NCBI GenBank assembly: GCA_013397075.1
Contig: VWZS01006721.1
Span: forward strand, 1,131,003-1,195,002
DNA: 64,000 bases
Reading direction: 5' to 3'
Source: Rhabdornis inornatus
Lineage: Eukaryota; Chordata; Aves; Passeriformes; Rhabdornithidae
Each line of letters opens with the position of its first letter. Position 1 is the first letter of the stretch. This document shows positions 25,001 through 34,594 of the stretch, one piece after another. A program made the translations under genes and the position numbers. Under the pieces are notes generated by a model, which ran no database searches, was not told the DNA's origin, and saw only the letters and a program-made list of their open reading frames with translations.

Positions 25001-26444
25001 ATAGCATTATGCTACCTTTCCTTGCAAAAACAGTCAGCACCTTTGATTCATTCTTGAATACTAATCTTCCAGTCAGCAGCAGGGTTTTATCCAGTTTAAG
25101 TGAAAATGTCAGGCTGGTTTGCCCTACCTAATGAAATCACTGTCACGTGCATAGTTTCAGAGAATACCTGCAGACCACACTTAAGACTAAACTAGGACTT
25201 AGCAGTCCTCATAGCCCTTCAGTGGCTCTACATTTTCTCACTGTAATTTAAATTAACAAAGTTCTTGTGAAATGGAGCAAGCTCCAACCCTTAAAACCCA
25301 TTCCTTTATCTTCTTGACCACTGAGTGTCTGAAAAGGTTTTCCTATATTAGGAAAAGGGACAAAGAGGAATGCTCAGGAACACCACCACATGGCTATCCA
25401 AGGCAGGACAGTAACAACTGCAGGGATAAGCAGCAAAGCCAGAGCTCATCTTCACAAAGCCAATAATTGTGTCCGTAAGGCCAGCAATTTGAAAGGCAGC
25501 CTGCATGAAAATCACTATGAAATGAAAACACAAAACTCGTGTCTCCATGGTGTACAGCAAAGCTATGCTGAATCCACAGTGAGAAAATTAAATCAATACT
25601 GTTCAGGGGCAATATTGGGAAGCCACTAACCAAACGAGCAGCAATGTAAACCTATTGATTCTGTACAGCTATACTTCCATGCTTCTTCCTTCACCTTCTG
25701 AAACATTTCCATCACCTTGTATAATGTAAAACTGGAGATTGTAATTCCTAATTAAAACTCCCCAAAAACCTGAAGTCAAAATCTGACAATTACAAGGACC
25801 CCTGGTAGCATTAAACACATTAGGAACAACAAAAAAAAAAAATTTAAATTATTCTGCTCTTTTTTTCAATCATCAGGGTGAAGATTCAGCTAGGACAAAC
25901 TCAGATAAGCACAGTCAGGCTGGGTTTGTGACACCCTGCCTGACAGGAAGCTGTTCCTGCTGAGCACACAGCAGTGCAGACAAAGCACACTGCTAAGTGG
26001 GGACAAAACCAGGCAAAATTAATGCCCGGGCTTATTTTATTGTGCATCAGAGATGGATAAGCTTGTCAGCCACTGGAGACCTGCATGTCCCTGTCTTCCT
26101 TCCCAGCCAGGTGAAAGGCTTCTGGGGACATATTTACCTTCCTCTCCCTCCCCCCAACCGCTCCCCTGGTCTCAGGGTGAAAACCAGGGCAGGATTAGAA
26201 AAGAAACTGGGGGATAAACACATCGGTAAAACAATAAATACCAGCTAGACAGCTTGGAGGGTCAGGAGATGTTTAGGAAGATTACAAGTTCAAAGACCAC
26301 AGCAGCAGCAAGTACTAACAGATAAAATACACTGCTCCTTCTGAAAAAAAATATATGCAAGTTGCACACAAAGATGTTGTATGTAGATACGGTTTTTCAT
26401 ATAAAACTTTAGATTTTAACCTTTTTTAATTTATTTGTTTTTCA
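19061..26444. other. Long unique stretch, no gene seen
   Basis: About 7.4 kb without a recognised gene or interspersed repeat. Simple tracts include A18-tcag-A10 at 19219-19250, A15 at 19418-19432, T12 near 20102 and A12 near 25831. The frame 23819-24253 (plus, 144 codons) is the longest here and shows no family similarity. The block 20590-20700 combines TAATTAAT-like words with a CpG-containing 'cttgggcgcgg' and may deserve a conservation check. Confidence 0.5.
19219..19250. repeat. A18-tcag-A10 tract
   Basis: Two A homopolymers of 18 and 10 bases are separated by tcag. This is simple sequence; no retroposon body was recognised next to it. Confidence 0.95.
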
Positions 26445-27006
26445 GAAGTCCTGGCACGTGAACCCAGGACCTTCTCTTTGGGGCTGCACACCATCCCCAG
26501 GTGATGTGGGTCCTACCCCACAGCCTCCACCACCAGGGTCCCTTGCCCCTCTGGCCACTCTTGACCCCAAGGCTTTCCTCTGAAGACCCTCAAGGAATTC
26601 TCCTTGGGTCTCCAAGGAGCCATTCTCCTCCCCCCACACCTTGCTGCTCAGCCCCTATGGTGACCCCAGTGCTGAGGCTCTCACAGACCCAGCAGAGGAG
26701 ACACAGCTCCCTAATGTTGCTTTCAGACCCCAGTCCAGGGTCTATTATCTTGACCAAGAGGCCGTTAAATTGCTAACACAGCTTTTAGGCCAGACCAGGA
26801 ATAATGGTTTGCAGAAGATTCTTTATCCGAGACTGAATGCCTTGAAGCCATCACAGAACCCGAAAATGCCCCAGCAAGCCAAAGAGTGTGGGGAGAATAT
26901 GGCTACTGTCTTTCAGCAAGTGAAGAGGACTGACTGCATTTAAGTAGTCAAGCAGCACCTACAGAGGTACTCTAAGGAAAAAAAAAAAAAAAGAAAGAAA
27001 AAAAAA
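26445..27006 (+). pseudogene. Protein-like GC-rich block with acceptor-like 5' edge and A-rich 3' tail, unidentified
   Basis: I do not recognise this sequence. Its composition shifts sharply from AT-rich flanks to GC-rich at about 26445, just after a pyrimidine-rich run ending 'tttgtttttcag', a good splice-acceptor match. A plus-strand frame is open from 26584 to a stop at 26941-26943 (119 codons). Its second half looks more protein-like than other frames here, with segments such as VYYLDQEAVKLLTQLLGQT and an acidic/basic mix ending in DCI. The same register reads open upstream from the acceptor except for a TGA at 26581-26583. Thirty-odd bases after the stop comes an A-rich tail (about 26978-27006), and no AATAAA was seen before it. 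It could be a retroposed transcript fragment, a last exon of an unknown gene or lncRNA, or chance. Minus-strand frames overlap it. Confidence 0.28.
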
Positions 27007-28658
27007 CCCCACAACCATAGGAAAAGCTGGCCCAAGGTCTACAATGCTTCCTCCTCCCCTTGGGAATAATCAGATTTTAAACATACCCTTCAGAGAAATG
27101 GTCCAGTCATTAACAGTAACTGTTTCTTATGTGCATCAGTAAAAGATGTAGTGCTACAGAGACTAAATGGGACTTCCAGAAAAGAAGCCATAAATCTTTG
27201 TCAGCCTCTCAGAAATGAACACTTAATACAACTAGCTTGGAGTACTTCACTTCTCACTCAGCCGAGGTACCAATTATGGCACCACTATGATATATTTTAA
27301 TCACTGTTGTGTTAATGGCTCCCACGATTTATTTTATCCCCTCTCTGCACTAATGACCTGTGCTCAAAGTCTCATGATTCAAATACTTCCCCCTTCCAGC
27401 TGAATAAAGAAATCTTTTGGATTTTGACCTATGATACTGCTGACCTATTCAAAGACTTATGAGAGGACTTCAGACACTTGGACCTACAGAAAGTTTGGGT
27501 CAGCAATAATTTGTTTCCCTTTTCTTGCCCCTAATTCAAATCCTGGGTTTCCTTGCTTTTCTTCCACCCCACTCTCCCAGAGCTTTAATTTCCTTATCAG
27601 CATTTCGATCCTTTCTTCTCATATTGTAAAAGTCAGTGTAAAACCAATACACTGCTTAGAGCCACAAATAGAGAGCTTCCCACTAAGTGCCCCTCAGCAC
27701 CCCTTGAGTTACTAGTTGGGATTAATTTAACAAGCACTTCTACAATCTCAAAAGGGGACACACGTTCCATGGTAGCAAGAAGCCTCCTCCCTTCTACAAA
27801 ACTTGGCTCACCAAAACCAGACCAACTAGAGATATCCTGCATCCCTACATCCTGTGTGTGACAGAAACACATCACTCTCCTAAAGCAAAGGGATCAGTCA
27901 CAGTGTGCAAAGTGATTAGGGTAGCCTGGGTTCCCCAAAATGGGATCAAGGGTCACCCAGCAGTGCTAAAAAGCAGTAAATCAAAACATCTTGAAGAAAT
28001 TTCCCCTGTCCTACCTAAGCCAGGGAACTTGCTGCCACAAGAGGGTGATGAAGCCAATTCACAAAAGCAGCAGATGTTTATATCCCAGTCCCTAATCCTC
28101 CAGAGCTCACAAAATCCTTCTGACCAGGTTCTCCTGGAACTATTTATCAGACAATCTGGCAATCTCTTTGCTGCTCAGGAACTAAGGAAATGAGAGAAGA
28201 AAGTCACATGCACAAGAACTCTCACATTTGTTGCAACAGCAAGTCAGCAACATGGAAGCAAATGGATTCTAACTAGTTTTTGCAATCATCCCCTGAGAAA
28301 CTTTTGACAGAAGTCATCCAAGCAATAGCACAGAGATTACTTCTCTGCTAATAACTAAAAATAAACAAACAAGCTTTTTTTAACCTCTTCTCCCTCAATT
28401 TCCATCCCATCACCTACCTACATTCTTTCTTAATTAGTTCTAGATTTAAAAATAAAAAAAAAAAAAAAAAATCCTTCCTGCTATCTAAAGCAAAACAGAC
28501 TTTCATAACCTTTTTTCTTCATGAAGATACAGTGGGTTCAAGGCACAGCATATCCCATATAAGTCTTTGGAACACCTGGCTAAACTCAAAAGCTTCAAGT
28601 AAAATCCCTTAACAAACATCCCCAGCACCCCCTCTGCACGAGAGCAGGTGTCTTCTAG
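27007..28658. other. Unique sequence, no gene seen
   Basis: No gene or interspersed repeat recognised. The plus frame 27858-28193 (111 codons) and its overlapping minus frames lack family features. An A18 tract lies at 28454-28471. Confidence 0.5.
28454..28471. repeat. A18 homopolymer
   Basis: Eighteen consecutive A residues following 'tttaaaaat'. No retroposon body was recognised upstream. Confidence 0.95.
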
Positions 28659-29230
28659 TGTCAGGGTTTAATCCCAGACAACAACCAAGCCCCACAAAGC
28701 TGTTCATTCATTCTTCCCAAGTGGGAAGGGGGGGGGGGGAGAATTGGAAGGGTAAAAGTGAGAAAACTCGTGGGTTGAGATAAAGACACTTTAATAGGCA
28801 AAACAAAAGCTGTGCACATAAGCAAAGCAAAACAAGGAATTCATTCCCTGCCTTCCCATGGGCAGACAACTGTTCAGCCATACCCAGGTAAGCAGGACAT
28901 CACCATGCACAATGGTTACTTGGGAAGACAGACACTCACTCTAGAAGTGTCTCCCCTTCCTTCTACCCCCAGCTCTATATCCTGAGCATGATGCCATATG
29001 AGATGAAATATCCCCTGGGGTCAGCTGTGCTGGCTGTGTCCCCTCTCAGCTCTTCATGCACCCTCAGTCTCCTCACTGCCAGGGCAGGGTGAGAAGCAGA
29101 GAGGTCTCAGTGCTGTGCAAGAGCTGCTTAGCAGTGACCAAAATAGCCCTGAGTTATCTACACTGTCTCCAGCACAAATCCATACCAGCTACTGTGAAGA
29201 AAACTAACTCTACCCCAGTCAAAACCAGCA
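28659..29230 (-). mobile_element. Near full-length ERVL-type solo LTR, minus strand
   Basis: This is an antisense LTR of the same broad family as the short copy at 6085. It opens 'tgtcagggtttaatccca' and ends near 'actctaccccagtcaaaacc' plus agca, the antisense of the family's '..ggttttggctgggatagagt' start. In order it shows a G12 run (28728-28739), 'ctcgtgggttgagataaag', a degenerate polyadenylation signal (minus-strand ATTAAA at 28790-28795), a TATA-like 'ctctatat' near 28973-28980, 'ggggtcagctgtgctggctg', and 'accagctactgtgaagaaaa'. All LTR landmarks are therefore present and in place, at a length near the family norm. No internal retroviral sequence lies on either side, so it is a solo LTR. 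I could not find a matching 5-bp duplication; the 3' boundary (29230-29236) is uncertain. Confidence 0.9.
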
Positions 29231-30699
29231 TACACACCCAAAAGACCCTAGCTGTCCTCCAGGAGTGCCAAGATCTCCCTCAGAACCGGTTTTATCTTTC
29301 ACAGAGCACTTGACACTGCTGTGACAGCAGGTACCTCCTGGACTCTGAAGCCCTGCAGAGCTTTGTTCATGAAGCATCATCATATTCTATGTGAACAGGG
29401 GCCAGTTTCAGGGCTGGATCGTGGCAGTGGCTGAATAGGGAATGGTCCCATGAAACACAGCAACACATTTCATGGGGGATTGCCTTTTTACTCTCTGCCT
29501 ACAAACTGTGCCATATGGAGAGCTGGCAAAAGGGAGAGGACAGATGTCTGGAGACATTATAGTTACTATGTTAACTGCCTGAGAGTTTATTCATCAGAAG
29601 GTGATCACCCTTTGCTCTAGTAAAAATTTAACTTTCTCTGCAGCTTTGAGTGGTTGACAGCAAATCCGTATTACACAGTTCTCAAAAAGTACCAGGTGAT
29701 TTGCAGCCTTGATTAAAAGGTGTAGCTCTTGACCTGAAATACCAAACATCAGGCAAAACCTACAAAAGCAGAAGAACTAAGAGGTTACAGCAGCTGAAAG
29801 AGAGATGAACTGAAGGCCCTCTCAGCAGCCATGCAGGCTCTGTGCATGTTTGCACACTCAGGTAGAACACTGGGCCAAGCTGGATGTTACAGTGGTGCAC
29901 AGCTATATGAGGAAAAAAGTGCTGCTACACCAGAGAAGCTTCTTTTTCTGCATTCAAACAAAGGGCAAGTTTGGAGCATTGAACAGATGCCACAAAAACA
30001 AAAACACTCAATCTTTTTTAAAAGAGGGATTTGGATGTGCATTCTATAATAAGAAAACAAAAAACTCAGAGAAACTATTCACTTTTCATCAATATTTCAC
30101 AGAGACTGAGCTCCCATTGAGAGGTCCTTTGGGTCAACCTGGAGTTCATTTCCTGTGGACTAGGAAGAGCAATAAATGCCCATGTGGTTCTTGGAAGCAA
30201 GAACAAAATAATTTAAAAAATCCTTTCCAACATTAAATCTGCTTCTGCAGTTTGCATCCTGTAAGCAACACTTCCTGTGAAGGAGTAGTCATTGGGAGTA
30301 CAAATCTGCAGTCTCACAAGCTGAAGATGGAAGTTCAAGTGAGAATTCAGCTCATAGATAGGCACAAAGCCCAAAACTTATCACACTGTTTGGAGGAAAG
30401 AAAAAGTGAAGTCCCCTCCACCTAACATGAAGCTGAAGGGAAGTTACCCCAGCATCATCTTCACCTGAGCACTGGCTGGACTTCAATAGTGAAATCACAG
30501 ACATTTGGTCTATGGGAGGAGGGAGAAGTCAACTATTCCTTTTCCCTGGAAGGCAGGCTCCAGACAGAATTTTGACACAGCACTTAACAACAGAGAAATC
30601 TCAGATGATAAGAGTAGGTTGGCAAAGGGGGAGGGAGCTGCTAGCATTTCCCTCAGATTGGCTACCAACCATTTAGACAAGCTGAACTGATGGGACAAG
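29231..30699. other. Unique sequence, no gene seen
   Basis: No gene or repeat recognised between the LTR and the CR1 copy. Overlapping plus frames at 29831-30049 and 29850-30236 share the same DNA in different registers and show no family character. Part of 30600-30700 may belong to the following CR1, beyond the point where I can align it. Confidence 0.45.
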
Positions 30700-31435
30700 G
30701 CCAGCTAGCTGTGTGGTGTTCAACAAGAACAAGTGCCAGGTACTGCACTTGAGTCTCAACAACCCACTGAGGCACTACAGGCTAGGAGAGAGGCTGGAAA
30801 GCTGCCCAGGGGGAAAGGACTCACAGGGTACTGGCCAACAGCAGCTGAACATGAGCCAGCTGTGCCCAGGTGGCCAAGAAGGCCAATGGCATCCTGGCCT
30901 GGGTCAGCAACAGATTGTCCCCCTGTACTGTGGTGAGGCCACACCTCAAACCCTGTGCTCAGTTCTGGGCCACTCACTACAAGAAAGACATTGAGGTGCT
31001 GGACCATGTCCAGAGAAGGGCAACAGAACTGGGGAAGGGTCTGGAGCACAAGCCCTATGAGGAGCAGCTGAGGGAGCTGGGGAAAAGAAGGCTGAAGACA
31101 GACCCTGTTACTCTCTACAACTCCCTGAAAGGAGGCTGTAGCCAGGTGGGGATTGGTCTCTCCTCCCAGGTAAGAAATGACAGGATGATACGAAATGGCC
31201 TCAAGTTGCATCAAGGGAGTTTTGGATAGTTGGAAAAATTTCTTCACTGAAATGGCTGTCGAGCATTAGAACAGACTGCCCAGGGAAGTGAAGGAGCCAC
31301 CATTCCTTGAGGTGTTTAAAAAGATGTGTAGATGTGGCTTTTCAGGACACGGTTTAGTGGTGGACTTGGAAGTGCTAGGCTTATGGCTGAACTCCATCTT
31401 ATATGTATTTTCCAACCTGATCCCATGACTCTATG
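30700..31435 (+). mobile_element. CR1 LINE, 3' part of ORF2 plus 3' UTR, decayed
   Basis: This sense-strand CR1 fragment covers the C-terminal part of the ORF2 reverse transcriptase and the 3' UTR. Landmarks in order are FNKNKCQVLHLSLNNP (from about 30716), NMSQ (about 30849), AKKANGILAWVSNRL (30873), VRPHLKP (about 30930), YKKDIEVLDHVQRRATE (about 30979), GLEHKPYEEQLRELG (about 31040), then NRLPREVKEP (about 31270) and LEVFK. The frame is broken: the opening part and the stretch 30870-31229 lie in different registers, a stop codon ends the latter at 31227-31229, and the NRLPRE segment is in another register with a stop in place of the expected tryptophan before it. The 3' UTR ends 'ttttccaacctgatcccatg' and an octamer-like 'actctatg'. 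It is 5' truncated and non-functional. Confidence 0.93.
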
Positions 31436-34434
31436 CAAAGAGGTTTCTCTTCAGCATAGGACACCCTATCCACTCCTTTTCCCCAGATGCTGTTGAAGAG
31501 TTATCAACTTTTACTCAATCCATGGCTGTAGAATACAGTACAACAAAAGACTGCCTCTGTAGAAACCACCTTCATTAAGTCAGACAGGTAGGAGGATGCC
31601 AAAAAAAGATATGCCAAACAGGTAGGAAGACAGACACACACAAAAAAGAAGAAAAGATAAAACAGTCGTTCTTTATGCAAGTACCAATGTGTCCTGGCAC
31701 TTAGTACAATGCAGAAATGATTGCTCCCCTCCTTGGAAGAGCTTATAATTTACAGTGGGAGGTGAAAACAACTTTAAACCACGTTCAGGGAAATGAGAGC
31801 GGTATAGTTTTAAAGATTAAAAAAACCCCATCATTTGCCGGTCTATCATCTATTTCCTCTGGCACTTGATGAAATCTCACCTGCCTGCCTGTTTTGTTTG
31901 GGCTTTTTAACCAAAATTCAGGTCAGTCACTGTCCCTTATTCACAGTCCCACAGCCATTCTGAATATACACATCAAAACATCAGCTGAAAAGTGAGCTGC
32001 CAGACACACAAACATTTTGCTTCTTTTTTTTTTTTTTTGGCCTGTGTAAAAGGCCATACTTACTCCCCCGAGAACACAAATCCCATCCACCTGCAAGGTG
32101 GCAGAGAGAGCAGGCAACCAAAAGGTGCCATCCCAGGGGGTCATCAGTGCTGTTCCCAACATTCCCAACACAGGTGGGGAACAACAGGTCACCTCCTGCA
32201 GGAGATCCTTTCAGGGGGTGGCAAGGATGGCACACACACCCTGCTCTCCCCTCCCAGCTGCCAGCCCACACAGCCCAAAACGTGCCTGATCTTCCCTAAG
32301 CCCTTCACAAGAGGTTCATTAAATAGGTGATTTTCTGAAGGAAAGAACTTGGGAGCAAAACAGAGACTATGATAATGAAGTAACTGTTCACAAGGGCTTT
32401 ATCTCCGCAGGGGAGGGATTTGTTGGTGTTAAATTCTCAGCCAGTGGATGATGAAACACCTCTCCCTGGGGTTTGCTGACCAACAGTAAACAGCGTGCAT
32501 GTACGCCTTCACTTTTTTTTTTTAAGTTCCTCTTACTTTAATACAGGTTTAAAGGAAGCCAACACAGACTGCCTTTAATGGAGAAACACCAGAGTAACAA
32601 ATGCAAGGCCAAACTTCACAGTTTTTCTTGCTTGCTGCAATGCCTCCACTCACCTGCTTATAATACATGCACAGAGAAGCGTGAACATAGGACAGGAACA
32701 CAAAAAAACCTGCAGTATTAGAAAGTAGGTTCCAATAGCTGGAACCTCCATGCTTGACATTGAGACAACATAAAAAATTAAAAAATAAGAATAGGACAAA
32801 TGCTGCCTATGCTACCTTGATTCTCTGTATTTCTTCCATAGTGCTGCCATCCCCTAATGCACTTGAATTGCTTGTTTTGCAGACCATTGCTCTCTAATAT
32901 TACTGTTCTTTGCCTGAAAAACTGGGAATTATATTTTTTTAAGGGAGAAAAAATACACACACCCCCCATTAAGGACTGACTGGATTATTTTTTTACCCTT
33001 TAGGTTTCTCAAGTGTGGAGAAAGCAAGATGCCTCCTCTTATCAGAATGCTGTTTTTTTTTCTTCCTCATTAAACTGTGCTTAAGGCCAAAACAGTCAGT
33101 ACACCCAAGTACCACAAAACTGCCTTAGACAGACAAGAATTTGGCCTTAGCAGACTTTCCTTCATCATTTTCAAGTGCTGTGTTATGGTCTCATCCAAAC
33201 TGCACTCAGCCACAACAGAGAAGTACTCATGGATATTAATAAATGAGAAACTGAGCTGCAAACAGAAAACATTATCTTGGACATCGTAGATTTCCTTAAT
33301 TAGAATAATAAATTTTAACATAAAAAGCCCTATTTACAGAGACCAAATTGCTACTACTGTGATTGAAGGAAAACTCAGAAAATCAAGCCAAAACAGAAAT
33401 GGCCTGCAAGCAGAAGAGCCATGCTGCCTGTGACAGCAACTTGCCCATAAACCCAGCATTAGAACTTCACCTGTCCCAAGTAACCTGAAACAAGACATCA
33501 TATTCCTTGGTGAACCTGTACACACACCTAATTCCATGGTAAGCAGGACTTCATTTGCTCTCTTGTGAGATCTATCTCAACCTGCTCCTGCAGGACAACA
33601 GCAAACGTGTACCACAAACCATGATGTACCAGTGCAGGCTCCCACAGTAATCTGCTCATGAATGAGACATCCATCTAGCTGCAGGTACAGCCTGCAAGGG
33701 CAATGCAAAACCTTTAACCAGTCCCCTCTCCTAGCTTGTTTTAGTTACCTAAAAGAGAAGCAGACAGCTCTTGTTTATCTGGCCATCAGTGAGTTTCAGT
33801 CTATGTATATTGCTACTAACAAAAGTGCTTCATAAAAATATTATAACTTCACAAGTGTAAAAAGTCCCACAGATCTAGATGACCACCATATAACTATATT
33901 ATTTGTAAAAAGAAAAAATAAACAAAATACAAAACCAAACAAAAAAACCCCTAGAAGTAATGTGCAAGTTACTTCAACCAACCACTTCAAGGACCAAAAG
34001 CAGCCCTGGGCAACCAGTGGACAAAGCCCCTTCATTACAGCACTGAAGTTCCAACACCAAAGATGAGGGGAGGGAAAAAAAACAAAACACAAAAACCAAA
34101 GAAACAAGGAGCCAACCAACAAACCTCCAGAAAATACAAGATTATCTATAGGAAGTACAGGAGTAAGAGCCAGAGAAGCAAGACCACAGTACTGCCCATC
34201 CTCAGACATGCTCCTGGCACAGGGACTGTTGTAAGCCTAACAGTGATGAGAGAAGAAGGAAAGGGCTCCTTGTCAGGGTTCTGTCCAAATATATGTAAGA
34301 GTTATAACAACATATTCTTGAGTACAAGGAAAGGTGGGAATAATAGCAGTGCTTACAGACTGCCTTAAGCCCAGGCTACAGGAATCCAGAGAGAAGCAGC
34401 TTGGAAAAAATAAAGGAGTTGTCCGGTGCTAGAG
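31436..34434. other. Unique sequence with T- and A-rich tracts, no gene seen
   Basis: No gene or known interspersed repeat recognised. T15 lies at 32024-32038, followed by a GC-richer patch (32040-32300) in which opposed frames overlap; I could not assign that patch to a repeat family. A-rich stretches occur at 33908-33950 and 34070-34120. The minus frame 33841-34209 (122 codons) reads across those A/C-rich tracts and is Phe/Leu-rich for that reason. Confidence 0.5.
32024..32038. repeat. T15 homopolymer
   Basis: Fifteen consecutive T residues. Simple sequence at the left edge of a GC-richer patch of unknown origin. Confidence 0.95.
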
Positions 34435-34594
34435 ACAAAAAAAAAAAAAAAAAAAACACCCCCCCCAAAAAAAAAAAAAAAAAAACAAAACAAAAAAACC
34501 CCCCAAAAAAAAAAAACAACCCCCAAAAAAAAAAAAAAAAAAACAAAACAAAAAAACCCCCCAAAAAAAAAAAAAAACACCCACAAAAAAAAAA
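34435..34594. repeat. A/C-only minisatellite-like tract
   Basis: All 160 bases are A or C on the plus strand, so the minus strand is only T and G. The structure is A20-CA-C8, then a 38-base unit (A19-C-A4-C-A7-C6, 34467-34504), then A12-C-AA-C5, then the same 38-base unit again without a mismatch (34525-34562), then A15-CACCCAC-A10. The exact repeat gives a 58-base period. Long frames on both strands here (Lys/Pro/Asn-rich on plus, Phe/Gly-rich on minus) are products of the low complexity and not genes. Homopolymer lengths may be unreliable in the assembly. Confidence 0.96.

Noticed and set aside
32040..32300. GC-richer patch after T15, considered as a retroposon in minus orientation
   Set aside because: No recognisable element body, target duplication or coding frame could be seen; kept only as an unexplained patch in the interval note.
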